Shown here: positions 7,457 through 15,181 of the stretch, in pieces
How the letters are laid out: every line of letters starts with the position of its first letter
Position numbering within the stretch: position 1 is the first letter of the stretch
Source: Embleya sp040605455
GTDB lineage: Bacteria; Actinomycetota; Actinomycetes; Streptomycetales; Streptomycetaceae
Reading direction: 5' to 3'
Assembly (NCBI RefSeq): GCF_040605455.1
Contig: NZ_JBEXCV010000090.1
Span: 1 to 37,962, forward strand
DNA: 37,962 nucleotides
Position numbers and translations under genes: made by a program
The notes under the pieces: model-generated
Databases searched by the model: none
What the model saw: only the letters and a program-made list of their open reading frames with translations
Told to the model about the DNA's origin: nothing

Positions 7457-8143
7457 ATGGATCAGCAACTGATCGCCGCGTACGGGCAGACCGCCCCTCA
7501 GGCTCGGATGAGCGCACACGGCAACAAGATCTGTCGGGTCAACATCCAGCCCGGCGCGCCGGGGGTGTTGGCCAAGCAGGGCGCGATGATCGCCTACGAG
7601 GGCTACATCCGGTTCGCCGGTTACGGCCAGGGTGCGCAGCGCCGGGTGACCAGCGGCATCACCGGCGAGCGCATGCAGCTGATGAGCTGCACCGGCCAGG
7701 GCGACGTGTACTTCGCCGACTACGGCGCCGACGTGGCCATCATGCAGCTCAACCCGGGTGAGGGGCTGTCGGTCAACGCGAGCAACATCCTCGCGTTCGA
7801 CGAGAACCTGGAACACCGGATCAAGATGGTGAGCGGGGTCACCGCGAAGTTCAGCGGCAACGGCCTGTTCAACATGGAACTGTCCGGCCAGGGCTGGGTC
7901 GCGATCACCACACGCGGCACGCCGGTCGTGCTCAACCCGTCCGAGCGCGAGACCTACGTCGACCCGGACGCGCTGGTCGCCTGGAGTACCAGCCTCAAGG
8001 TCGGCACCAAGCGCTCGATGCGGCTCGGCGGCATCGTCGGGCGAGGCTCCGGCGAGGCGATGCAGGTGTCCTTCAAGGGCAACGGCTTCGTCGTCGTGCA
8101 GCCGGCCGAGGACGCCACCGACCGTTTCCACGTGCGCGGCTGA
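7457..8143 (+). CDS. AIM24 family protein, single domain
   Basis: A 228-residue AIM24 (TIGR00266) protein occupying nearly the entire chain, without an added domain. It shares with its neighbours the repeated pattern of an MIAYEG/MVAYQG strand early, LMSCTGQGDVYFAD in the middle, and a C-terminal NGFVVVQP strand. Start ATG 7457 is seven bases after the preceding stop and GAGGGGAAC provides the ribosome site, indicating coupling. In yeast mitochondria AIM24 helps maintain cristae organisation; the bacterial role is not settled. Second member of a three-gene AIM24 operon. Confidence 0.9.
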   Translation: MDQQLIAAYGQTAPQARMSAHGNKICRVNIQPGAPGVLAKQGAMIAYEGYIRFAGYGQGAQRRVTSGITGERMQLMSCTGQGDVYFADYGADVAIMQLNPGEGLSVNASNILAFDENLEHRIKMVSGVTAKFSGNGLFNMELSGQGWVAITTRGTPVVLNPSERETYVDPDALVAWSTSLKVGTKRSMRLGGIVGRGSGEAMQVSFKGNGFVVVQPAEDATDRFHVRG

Positions 8144-8165
8144 CCGCGAGCGAAGGAGGAATATC

Positions 8166-8921
8166 GTGCAAAGCTCGCTTTTCGGTCACGCACCCGTGCA
8201 GACGCCCGAGCGGTTCAGTCTGCAGAACGCGCACATGCTCAAGGTCCAGCTCGGCAACGGACTGCCGGACCACTGCCTGGCCCGGGTCGGCTCGATGGTC
8301 GCCTACCAGGGCGCGATCGACTTCGACGGGAACATGCGCTCCGGCGCCGAGCAGCAGGCCGCTGCGGCGACCGGCGAACAGCTCAACCTGATGCGTGCCC
8401 ACGGCACGGGCACCATGTGGCTGGCCAACATGGCCCAGTCGATACACGTGCTCGACCTCGACTTCGAGGGCCTGACCGTGGACGGGCAGTACGTCCTGGC
8501 CCTGGACAGCACGCTCAGCTGGAACGTGGTCGCGATCGAGAGCGCGCAGTCGGTCGCCGGTGCCGGTTCCTACAACCTGGACATCAGCGGCAACGGCAAG
8601 ATCGCGCTGATGACCTCCGGCAAGCCGCTGATCATGCGGGTCGGCCACGGCGCCGAGGTGTTCGCGGACGCCGACGCGGTGATCGCGTGGAGCACCCGGC
8701 TGTCGATCAGCATGCAGGCGCAGACCAACTCGGCGCGGATCTACCGGCGCCGTCGGGGCACCGGCGAGGGCTGGAACATGGCCTTCATGGGCGAGGGCTA
8801 CGTCGTGGTCCAGCCCAGCGAGATGTTGCCGCCCGTCGAGTTCATCTCGTCCGGCGGTTACCTGGCCAACCGGGGCCTGGGGCAGGACGGCGGCGTCCGG
8901 GGCAACACCTGGGGCCAGTAG
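8166..8921 (+). CDS. AIM24 family protein, third of the cluster
   Basis: A 251-residue AIM24 protein with the same strand order as the preceding gene (MVAYQGAIDF, LMRAHGTGTMWLAN, GEGYVVVQPSE) but clearly diverged, so these are old paralogues. The C-terminus adds about 20 Gly-rich residues. GTG 8166 follows AAGGAGGA by 5-6 bases. It closes the TerD-AIM24 operon, ended 19 bases on by a perfect terminator. Confidence 0.9.
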   Translation: MQSSLFGHAPVQTPERFSLQNAHMLKVQLGNGLPDHCLARVGSMVAYQGAIDFDGNMRSGAEQQAAAATGEQLNLMRAHGTGTMWLANMAQSIHVLDLDFEGLTVDGQYVLALDSTLSWNVVAIESAQSVAGAGSYNLDISGNGKIALMTSGKPLIMRVGHGAEVFADADAVIAWSTRLSISMQAQTNSARIYRRRRGTGEGWNMAFMGEGYVVVQPSEMLPPVEFISSGGYLANRGLGQDGGVRGNTWGQ

Positions 8922-8940
8922 TCGGCAGCCACACACCCGC

Positions 8941-8979
8941 CGAGGGGCGCCCGACCGGCGATCGGTCGGGCGCCCCTCG
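8941..8979. terminator. Bidirectional terminator, 17-bp perfect stem
   Basis: Bases 8941-8957 and 8963-8979 are perfect inverted repeats with a five-base GCGAT loop, between the convergent AIM24 and NUDIX genes. Confidence 0.85.
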
Positions 8980-9005
8980 TGGTGCCGGTCGTGCTGTCGC
9001 GGCGC

Positions 9006-9536
9006 TCAGCGCACCGCGCGGGCCCTGGCCACCAGCGCCCGGACCGAGTCGTCCGTCTCGGTGGGCAGCGCGTCGAACGCGAACCATTGCAGGTCCAGCG
9101 ACTCCTCGCTGATCAGCTCGGTCGAGCCGGGCGGGGCCAGCGCGACGTACTGCACGTCCAGGTGCACCGCGCACGGCGTGTGATGCCGGTCCAGGCCCAC
9201 CGGCGCGCCTGCGCCGAGCAGGGTCAGCCCGGTGATCCCGGACTCCTCGCGCGCCTCGCGCAGCGCCGCCTCGGCCACCGTGCGGTCCACCGGCTCGCAG
9301 TGCCCGCCGGTCTGCAACCACTTGCCGATCTTCGCGTGCAGGGTCAGCAGCACCCGCTCCCGGGCCGCGTCCACGATCACCGCGCTCGCCGTCACGTGCG
9401 CTTCGGGACAGGCCTTGAGCATGCCGTCCTCGTGCGCGGCCAGGTGCGCCAGGTAGGCCTGCCGCAGCCGGTCCGCCCGGTCGTCGGGCGCCTCCCACTT
9501 CGACAGCACGTCGACCGCGTCGAGCCGTAGGCTCAC
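9006..9536 (-). CDS. NUDIX hydrolase
   Basis: A 176-residue NUDIX enzyme that would hydrolyse a nucleoside diphosphate linked to another group. The box reads GGHCEP...LREAREESGI near residues 77-101, with the REAREE catalytic helix intact; the conserved Glu/Gly spacing at its front follows the actinobacterial GGHxEPxD variant. The upstream QTGGH and downstream LDVQYVA strands fit the fold. Its GTG start overlaps the stop of the upstream metalloprotease-family gene by four bases (GTGA), so the two form a coupled operon. Substrate unknown. Confidence 0.9.
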   Translation of the reverse strand: MSLRLDAVDVLSKWEAPDDRADRLRQAYLAHLAAHEDGMLKACPEAHVTASAVIVDAARERVLLTLHAKIGKWLQTGGHCEPVDRTVAEAALREAREESGITGLTLLGAGAPVGLDRHHTPCAVHLDVQYVALAPPGSTELISEESLDLQWFAFDALPTETDDSVRALVARARAVR

Positions 9537-10963
9537 GCGCCGGATCCCTTCCCGCCGTCCGGGCCCTCCGGCTCGTCGCCGCCTCCGGGCTCGCCGACGG
9601 GCTTGTCATCGGTCGGCTTCTCGCCGGTGGACTCCAGCCGGTCCAGGTCCGCGTCCAGCTCGGCGTCGAGACCGGACAGGTCCAGCTCGGCGTGGTGCAC
9701 GAAGCCGTCCGGGTCGTCCAGGTCGTCGGCGGTCGGCAGCAGGTCGGGGTGCTGCCACACCGCGTCCCGGCCGTCGACCCCGCGCGCGTCCGCGAGCGAG
9801 GCCCACAGGCGCGCCGCGTCGCGCAGCCGGCGCGGGCGCAGCTCCAGGCCGACCAGCGTGGCGAACGTCTGCTCGGCCGGGCCGCCGGTGGCACGCCGAC
9901 GACGCAGCGTCTCGCGCAGCGCGCCCGCCGAGGGCAGCCGGGGCTCGGCGGCGCTGTGCACGACCGCGTCCACCCAGCCCTCCACGAGCGCCAGCGCCGT
10001 CTCCAGACGCGACAACGCGGTCTTTTGCTCCGGCGTCTCCTCGGGCTCGAACAGACCCTGCGAGAAGGCTTCCTGGAGCGCCTCGGGGTTGCTCGGGTCG
10101 ATCCGCCCCGCGGCCTCCTCCAGCCGGCTCATGTCCACCTTGATGCCCCGCGCGTACGCCTCCACCGCGCCGAACAGGTGTTGCCGCAGCCACGGTACGT
10201 GCGCGAACAGCCGCTGGTGCGCCGCCTCGCGCAGAGCCAGATACAGCCGGACCTCGTCCTGCGGCACCGACAGACCCTCGCCGAACGCGGTCAGGTTGGC
10301 CGGCAACAGGGCGGCCTTGCCCGCGGGCCCGATCGGCAGCCCGACGTCGGTCGAACCGACCACCTCGCCGGCCAGCGCGCCCAGCGCCTGCCCGACCTGG
10401 GCGCCGAACATCGCGCCGCCCATGCCGCGCATCATGCCGAGCAGCGGCCCGGCCATGCTCTGCATCTCCTCGGGCATCATCTCGCCCATGGCCGCGACCA
10501 CCCGGGTCGCCAGCGGCTCGACCAGCGCGCGCCACTGCGGCAGCGTCGCCTCGATCCACTCGGAGCGACTCCAGGCCGCGGTGGTGCTCACCCCCGAGGG
10601 CAGCGAGGTGGCCTCGTCCAGCCACAGCTCGGCCAGCCGCACGGCCTCCTCGACGCCCCCGCGCTCGACCGCGCCGATCGACGCGTCGCCCTGCTGGGCC
10701 ACGGTCTGCCGGGCGATGTCCCGGGCCAAGTCCCAGTTGACCGGGCCGCCCTCGTAGGACAGCAGCTTGCCCAGTTGCTGGAACGCGGCGCCCAGATCGG
10801 CCTGGTTCATCTGCCCGAACAGCGCACCGAACGGATTGTTGGGGTCGCCGGCCGCGCCGAAGCCGAACGGGTCGCCCGGATTCGAGCCGCCGGAACCGCC
10901 GCCGGGGCGGTTGGGATCGTCGTCGCCCGAGGGCTTGCCGAAGCCGAAGGGGAAGTCAGCCAT
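9533..10963 (-). CDS. Zinc-dependent metalloprotease family (DUF2342)
   Basis: A 476-residue cytosolic protein of the actinobacterial DUF2342 family, annotated as zinc-dependent metalloprotease or putative hydrolase. The N-terminus is Gly/Pro/Asp/Phe-rich (FPFGFGKP, DPFGFG). The centre has a Met/Gly helix (GPLLGMMRGMGGAMFG, 173-188) and the family motif EAAHQRLFAH (246-255), which replaces a standard HExxH, with another His at 262. The C-terminal 60 residues are acidic and low-complexity. It is cotranscribed with the NUDIX gene. Protease activity is a family label, and no classical HExxH is visible here. Confidence 0.85.
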   Translation of the reverse strand: MADFPFGFGKPSGDDDPNRPGGGSGGSNPGDPFGFGAAGDPNNPFGALFGQMNQADLGAAFQQLGKLLSYEGGPVNWDLARDIARQTVAQQGDASIGAVERGGVEEAVRLAELWLDEATSLPSGVSTTAAWSRSEWIEATLPQWRALVEPLATRVVAAMGEMMPEEMQSMAGPLLGMMRGMGGAMFGAQVGQALGALAGEVVGSTDVGLPIGPAGKAALLPANLTAFGEGLSVPQDEVRLYLALREAAHQRLFAHVPWLRQHLFGAVEAYARGIKVDMSRLEEAAGRIDPSNPEALQEAFSQGLFEPEETPEQKTALSRLETALALVEGWVDAVVHSAAEPRLPSAGALRETLRRRRATGGPAEQTFATLVGLELRPRRLRDAARLWASLADARGVDGRDAVWQHPDLLPTADDLDDPDGFVHHAELDLSGLDAELDADLDRLESTGEKPTDDKPVGEPGGGDEPEGPDGGKGSGA

Positions 10964-11184
10964 GGTTGGGCCCCTCTACGTTTTCCACATGTGCGGTGCC
11001 CTCGGGCCCGACCACTCGATGCTGACTCACGGTTACCTCGTCTCGCTCGGCCTGCCCGCCGTCCCGGCCGGAGGCAACGCCGCAGGAGCGCCGAATCGCG
11101 CCTGGCGTGAAGATCACAACAACACCTCCGGCAGGATGGATCGCGGACACTGACAGGAAAGGCAAGCAGTCGCGCGTACCTTTC

Positions 11185-11213
11185 TTGACGAACCGCTCGT
11201 ACCAAACTAACCA
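11185..11213 (+). promoter_or_regulatory. Candidate housekeeping promoter of the SDR-like gene
   Basis: TTGACG (11185-11190), a 17-base spacer, then TAACCA (11208-11213). The predicted start near 11220 gives an mRNA leader of only about 7 bases before GTG 11227. Confidence 0.5.
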
Positions 11214-11226
11214 CGGGAGACCGCCA

Positions 11227-12429
11227 GTGAGTTCCCAGCCCCCACGCGTTCGCTCTGGGCGGAGCGGGCGGGAGAGCACGAGCGATGGCCCCGGGACCGA
11301 TGCCCCGGAGAACGCTCCGGAGCCCAATGCCTCGGCCTCGGACCAGCCCTCGGACAAGAGTGTGCCCAAGGTGCGCCCGGTCGTCGCGGTCACCGGCGCC
11401 GCGTCCGGGCTCGGTCATCGCGTCGCCTCGCTTCTGGCCGCGAACGACCAGGTCAAACGCCTGATCGCGATCGACGAAAGGCGCGGTGAGATTCCCGGCG
11501 CACAGTGGCGGATCATGGACGTCCGCGATCCGGCGCTGGCCGGTCGGCTGGAGGGCGTGGACGTGGTGGTGCACCTCGCGCTCGACATGTCGCTCGACTC
11601 CGAGGCCCGCGCTCGCGGCGCGCGCAACGTGCGCGGCACCCAGACCGTACTGACCGCCGCCGCCGCGGCCCGGGTGCCCCGGGTCGTGCTGTGCACCTCG
11701 GCGATGGTCTACGGCGCGTTGCCCGACAACGCCGTACCGCTCGCCGAGGACGCGCCGCTGCGCGCGACGGCGGACGCCTCGCTGGTCGGCGACCTGCTGG
11801 AGATCGAGGAACTGGCCGAGCGCACCCCGCGCGCCCACCCGCACGTCAAGGTCACCGTGGTGCGCCCGGCGACCCTGGTCGGCGGGCCCGAGGCGGACAG
11901 CGTGATGACCCGGCACTTCGAGGCGCCCCGGCTGCTGGTGGTCTCCGGCGGGCAGCCCCGCTGGCAGTTCTGCCACCTGGACGACCTCGCCTCCGCACTC
12001 GAGTTCGCCGCGCTGGGCCGAGTCGAGGGTGTGGTCACCGTCGGCTCGGAAGGCTGGCTGGGGCAGGAGGAGATCGAGGAACTGTCCGGGATGCGCCGGA
12101 TGGAGCTGCCCGCGTCGCTGGCGCTGGGCACCGCCGAACGGCTGCACCGGCTGGGCATCACCCCCGCCCCGGCGGGCGACCTCGCATACACGATGCACGG
12201 CTGGGTGGTCTCCTCCGAGCGGCTGCGCGCGGCGGGCTGGCGTCCGGCGTGGACCAACGAGGCGGCGTTCGCGGTGCTTCTGGAGGACGTCGACGGGCGG
12301 CATGCGCTCGTGGCCCGCCGACTCGGCCGCAAGGACGCCACCACGCTCGGTGCGGCGGGTGCGACCGTGGCCCTGGTGGGCACGGCCGCGATCGTGCGCA
12401 AGGTCCGGCGCAGGCGCCGCGGCTTCTGA
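11227..12429 (+). CDS. Membrane-anchored SDR-fold (NAD-dependent epimerase-like) protein
   Basis: A 400-residue protein. Residues 1-48 are a disordered Ser/Pro/Asp-rich tail. The nucleotide loop TGAASGLG (56-63) opens an extended-SDR Rossmann fold, with the Asp acceptor strand LIAIDERR and the DVVVHLA strand behind it. The region that should hold the catalytic YxxxK reads SLVGDLLEIEE, so both Tyr and Lys appear to be missing and ordinary SDR catalysis is doubtful. The C-terminus is a hydrophobic stretch (LGAAGATVALVGTAAIV) followed by RKVRRRRR, a tail-anchor-like topology. GTG 11227 follows GGGAGA. Role unknown; NAD(P)-sensing or scaffolding is an inference. Confidence 0.8.
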   Translation: MSSQPPRVRSGRSGRESTSDGPGTDAPENAPEPNASASDQPSDKSVPKVRPVVAVTGAASGLGHRVASLLAANDQVKRLIAIDERRGEIPGAQWRIMDVRDPALAGRLEGVDVVVHLALDMSLDSEARARGARNVRGTQTVLTAAAAARVPRVVLCTSAMVYGALPDNAVPLAEDAPLRATADASLVGDLLEIEELAERTPRAHPHVKVTVVRPATLVGGPEADSVMTRHFEAPRLLVVSGGQPRWQFCHLDDLASALEFAALGRVEGVVTVGSEGWLGQEEIEELSGMRRMELPASLALGTAERLHRLGITPAPAGDLAYTMHGWVVSSERLRAAGWRPAWTNEAAFAVLLEDVDGRHALVARRLGRKDATTLGAAGATVALVGTAAIVRKVRRRRRGF

Positions 12430-12435
12430 GACGCC

Positions 12436-12473
12436 GTCCGCGAGTGCCCGGCGAGAGGCAGGCACTCGCGGAC
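12436..12473 (+). terminator. Hairpin after the SDR-like gene
   Basis: GTCCGCGAGTGCC (12436-12448) pairs perfectly with GGCACTCGCGGAC (12461-12473) over a 12-base loop; no T-tract. A third copy of the arm (GCACTCGCGGAC, 12488-12499) lies just downstream and could form an alternative stem. Confidence 0.55.
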
Positions 12474-12560
12474 CCGCGCGCCCCTGCGCACTCGCGGACT
12501 CGCCCGAAAAGGGGGACCGGGATGGCCGGTGCCGGTTCGCCGCGCGCGATACTGCCCGGT

Positions 12561-12983
12561 ATGGACGTCATCCGCATCGCCGAGATCCGCGACACGCCGT
12601 TGTCCGTCGACGAGGTTTTCGCCGCCGTCGGCGACCCGTCCGCGGGTGGCACGGACCTGTTCGTCGGTACGGTCCGTAACGCCGACAGCGGGCGCTCGGT
12701 CACCGCGCTCGAGTACTCCGCACATCCCTCGGCGCAGGCCGAGCTGCGTCGGGTGATGGAGAAGATCGCGGCCGATCTGCCCGTGCGGGCGATGGCGGCG
12801 GTGCACCGGGTCGGCCGGCTGGAGATCGGCGACCTCGCCGTCGTGGTCGCCGTCTCGTGCCCACACCGCGCGGAGGCTTTCACCGCGTGCCGGCGGCTGA
12901 TCGACGAGCTCAAGCACGAGGTGCCGATCTGGAAGCTCCAACACTTCGTGGACGGCGACTCGGACTGGGTCGGCGCCTGCTGA
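12561..12983 (+). CDS. moaE: Molybdopterin synthase catalytic subunit MoaE
   Basis: A 140-residue MoaE, the large subunit of molybdopterin synthase, which transfers sulfur from MoaD thiocarboxylate to precursor Z. Visible motifs are GGTDLFVGTVRN (29-40), the His/Arg stretch VHRVGRLEIGD, SCPHRAEAF, and the C-terminal active-site lysines in LKHEVPIWK. The start is uncertain. ATG 12561 lies 7 bases after GATACT, a -10-like box that would give a leaderless mRNA; ATG 12522, in frame and preceded by AGGGGG, would add 13 residues. No moaD lies in the window. Confidence 0.93.
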   Translation: MDVIRIAEIRDTPLSVDEVFAAVGDPSAGGTDLFVGTVRNADSGRSVTALEYSAHPSAQAELRRVMEKIAADLPVRAMAAVHRVGRLEIGDLAVVVAVSCPHRAEAFTACRRLIDELKHEVPIWKLQHFVDGDSDWVGAC

Positions 12984-13073
12984 GATCGACCCCAACGGGC
13001 ACGCGGCGCCCACCCGTCACCGGAGTCACACCCGACTCGGAGCCGCAGAAATGCACCATTACCACCACATACA

Positions 13074-13079
13074 TATGAT
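13074..13079 (+). promoter_or_regulatory. Candidate -10 in an A/T-rich spacer
   Basis: TATGAT matches the TATAAT consensus in five of six positions within a local A/T-rich patch (13050-13085), 40 bases before the small membrane protein gene. No clear -35 is present. Confidence 0.35.
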
Positions 13080-13119
13080 TTAAGCCGTCAGTCTCCCCCT
13101 CCCGTGGACGGAGTACGTC

Positions 13120-13356
13120 ATGGCGTCTGTCGCATGGTGGTGGGCCATCCCGGGGGTGGCGCTCGTGATCGCGGTGAGCTGGGCCGCGTGGACCTGCCGG
13201 TCGTTTCGGACGCCGAGCATGCACGATTCGATGTCCGCCTTCGCGGAATGGAGCGCGGCCCTGGACCGGGTCCGCACGGCGACCCCGGTCCGGCCCGAAC
13301 CCGCCCCCGACGCCACCGCCGAACCGGTCCCGGAACCGGGCTTCGAAAGCCCGTGA
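13120..13356 (+). CDS. Small single-pass membrane protein
   Basis: A 78-residue protein with one N-terminal membrane segment (VAWWWAIPGVALVIAVSWAAW, roughly 4-24), a short polar part with MHDSMSAFAEWSAAL, and a Pro/Ala/Glu-rich tail. Similar short proteins with a helix followed by an H-D-x-M motif are common beside YlbL-family protease genes in Streptomyces, which makes it more than a chance ORF. Probably cytosolic C-terminus. No enzymatic motif. Confidence 0.7.
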   Translation: MASVAWWWAIPGVALVIAVSWAAWTCRSFRTPSMHDSMSAFAEWSAALDRVRTATPVRPEPAPDATAEPVPEPGFESP

Positions 13357-13390
13357 CGGCCCGGCCCGCACCGGGAAATCCCGGGTGCCG

Positions 13391-13396
13391 TAGGGT
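13391..13396 (+). promoter_or_regulatory. -10 element for a leaderless YlbL-family mRNA
   Basis: TAGGGT ends 7 bases before ATG 13404; no Shine-Dalgarno sequence precedes that ATG. Confidence 0.5.
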
Positions 13397-13403
13397 CGGG
13401 CGC

Positions 13404-14456
13404 ATGTCGCGCCGCACCGCCACACTGGTCGTCTCGGGGCTGTTGCTGCTGGCCCTGGCCTGCGCCGTCCTGTTCGCGCCGGTGCCCTACGCCGAGCTGA
13501 GCCCCGGGCCCACGTACAACACGCTCGGTGACGAAGGCGGCAAGCCGGTCATCGAGGTCTCGGGTCACGAGACGTATCCCACGAGCGGTCACCTGAACAT
13601 GACCACCGTGTCGGTGACCAACAAGTCCTACGACATGCCGCTGCTCGACGCGCTCGCCGGCTGGGTCAAGGGCGACGCGGATGTCGTGCTCAAGAAGTCG
13701 CTGTACCCCGACGACAAGTCCGCGGCCGAGGTCGAGCGGGAGAACGCCGAGGAGTTCAGCTCGTCGCAGGAGCACGCCAAGGTGGCGGCCTTCGCGGCGC
13801 TCGGTATCCCGATCGAGAAGCAGGTGATCGTGGCCACGGTGGCCAAGGACGCGCCCGCGCTCGGCAAGCTGCACGCCGGCGACATCATCCTGGCCGTGGA
13901 CGGCAAGCCGATCACCAAGACCGAGGAGGTCGCCGCGGCGATCACCAAGCACCGGGCCGGCGAGAGCGTCACGCTCACCGTCGACCCCGCGGATGCCCGC
14001 GGCACCCGGCGTGACGTGCAGGTGGTCACCGGGAAGGCCGAGGACGACGGCCGGGCCCTGGTCGGCATCACGCCGGGCATCCTGCCCAAGTTCCCGTTCA
14101 AGGTGGAGATCCACCTGGAGGACGTCGGCGGCCCGAGCGCGGGGATGATGTTCGCGCTCGGCATCGTGGACAAGCTCAGCCCCGGCGACCTGACCGGCGG
14201 CAAGTTCGTGGCCGGCACCGGCACCATCGACGACGAGGGCAAGGTCGGTGCGATCGGCGGCATCCAGATGAAGACCATCGGGGCCCGCCGGCAGGGCGCC
14301 AAGTACTTCCTCACGCCCAAGGCCAACTGCGCCGCCGCCGCGCAGACCAAGCCGGGCGGGCTGACCCTGGTCCAGGTGGAGACGCTGGACGACGCACTCA
14401 AGGCGCTGGAGACGATCCGCACCGGCCAGGGCACGTTGACGGAATGTCATGCGTGA
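13404..14456 (+). CDS. YlbL-family PDZ / Lon-like serine protease
   Basis: A 350-residue membrane-anchored protease. A single N-terminal membrane helix (about 8-26) is followed by an extracytoplasmic region, a PDZ domain (about 140-210, with KLHAGDIILAVDGKPI), and a C-terminal S16 Lon-like domain with the Ser/Lys dyad at S245 (GGPSAGMM) and K290 (GGIQMKTIGA). The topology places the protease outside the membrane. The related Bacillus YlbL (CtpA partner set) degrades a division inhibitor; the target here is unknown. ATG 13404 is favoured over earlier in-frame starts because of the adjacent TAGGGT box and the typical anchor sequence. Confidence 0.93.
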   Translation: MSRRTATLVVSGLLLLALACAVLFAPVPYAELSPGPTYNTLGDEGGKPVIEVSGHETYPTSGHLNMTTVSVTNKSYDMPLLDALAGWVKGDADVVLKKSLYPDDKSAAEVERENAEEFSSSQEHAKVAAFAALGIPIEKQVIVATVAKDAPALGKLHAGDIILAVDGKPITKTEEVAAAITKHRAGESVTLTVDPADARGTRRDVQVVTGKAEDDGRALVGITPGILPKFPFKVEIHLEDVGGPSAGMMFALGIVDKLSPGDLTGGKFVAGTGTIDDEGKVGAIGGIQMKTIGARRQGAKYFLTPKANCAAAAQTKPGGLTLVQVETLDDALKALETIRTGQGTLTECHA

Positions 14457-14470
14457 CCGGTGCGGACCCC

Positions 14471-14502
14471 GAGGGCGACGAGGACTAGTCCTCGTCGCCC
14501 TC
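14471..14502. terminator. Perfect 32-base palindrome between convergent genes
   Basis: GAGGGCGACGAGGACT (14471-14486) is followed directly by its exact reverse complement (14487-14502). It includes the last codons and the stop codon (14485-14487) of the minus-strand PPA1309 gene, so terminator and coding sequence overlap. It lies 15 bases after the YlbL-family stop. Confidence 0.75.
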
Positions 14503-15027
14503 GCCGAACGTGGCCAGCAGCGCCTCGGCCAGCCCCGGCACCAGATCCGCGCCGGAGAGCACCTCGGAGTCGTCGTCCTTGTCCCGCAGCCGCACGGCCG
14601 ACTCGCGCGAGCCGTCGCGCAGCACCCCGACGGCGAGGCGGACCTCCTGACGCTGCGGGTGCGACGCGACCCACTCGTGGATCTCGCGATCACTGCCCAC
14701 CGCGGGCATGGTCGCCTCCGCGGACGGCGGCAACATCAGCCGCTCGACCACCAGCGCGCAACCGAGCACGGCCTCGGGCCAGGCGATACTCGCCAGGAAT
14801 TCGTCGATCGCGACGTTCTCGGGGACTTCCTCCTGCTCGATCGGAGTGAGGGTGTCGATGGGCGCGTCACGGTCGGCGGACAAGCCGAGCTGCGCCGCGA
14901 GGTCGGGTTCGGTACGGGCCAATTCCGCGGTGTCCACGAGCGCGTAGAGGCGGGCCTGCTGGTCCCAGCCGTACGCCGCCACGTGGCGTTCGATCTCGAC
15001 GAGGGCCTGGGTGAGTGCAACGGTCAT
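14485..15027 (-). CDS. PPA1309 family protein
   Basis: A 180-residue acidic cytosolic protein of the actinobacteria-restricted PPA1309 family of unknown function. It begins with a helix (LTQALVEIERHVAAYGWDQ), has the conserved DQQARLYALVDTAEL, and the core WPEAVLGCALVVERLMLPP, and ends in EGEGDED encoded inside the terminator palindrome. ATG 15027 is preferred because of the upstream GGGAAGATGGGG; a longer frame to 15054 adds nine unlikely residues. Convergent with the protease gene and divergent from the UPF0182 gene. Confidence 0.85.
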   Translation of the reverse strand: MTVALTQALVEIERHVAAYGWDQQARLYALVDTAELARTEPDLAAQLGLSADRDAPIDTLTPIEQEEVPENVAIDEFLASIAWPEAVLGCALVVERLMLPPSAEATMPAVGSDREIHEWVASHPQRQEVRLAVGVLRDGSRESAVRLRDKDDDSEVLSGADLVPGLAEALLATFGEGDED

Positions 15028-15088
15028 GACCCCATCTTCCCGTCTTCCCCGCACGGCGGATCACGAGCCTGTATCGGCCGTGTCGGTC

Positions 15089-15115
15089 GGGAACCACGTC
15101 CTGTCTCGGTAAGTT
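15089..15115 (+). promoter_or_regulatory. ECF-sigma promoter upstream of the UPF0182 gene
   Basis: GGGAAC (15089-15094), an exact 18-base spacer, then GTT (15113-15115). This fits the GGGAA(T/C)-N18-GTT pattern of SigR-type and related ECF sigma factors. Transcription would start near 15122, about 60 bases before the UPF0182 start. Confidence 0.55.
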
Positions 15116-15181
15116 GACCCATCGAGCGCCGACCGGGCGCGTCCAAGGTAATGATCGAGGTGCGCACCCTTGGTTTTTCAG

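Noticed and set aside
5500..7458. Long minus-strand open frame opposite the TerD-AIM24 gene
   Set aside because: His/Arg/Leu/Val-rich composition is the mirror of a G+C-rich plus-strand gene; the plus strand has clear TerD and AIM24 domains.
5638..8921. Classical tellurite-resistance operon
   Set aside because: Only a TerD domain is present; no TerA, TerB, TerC or TerZ homologue.
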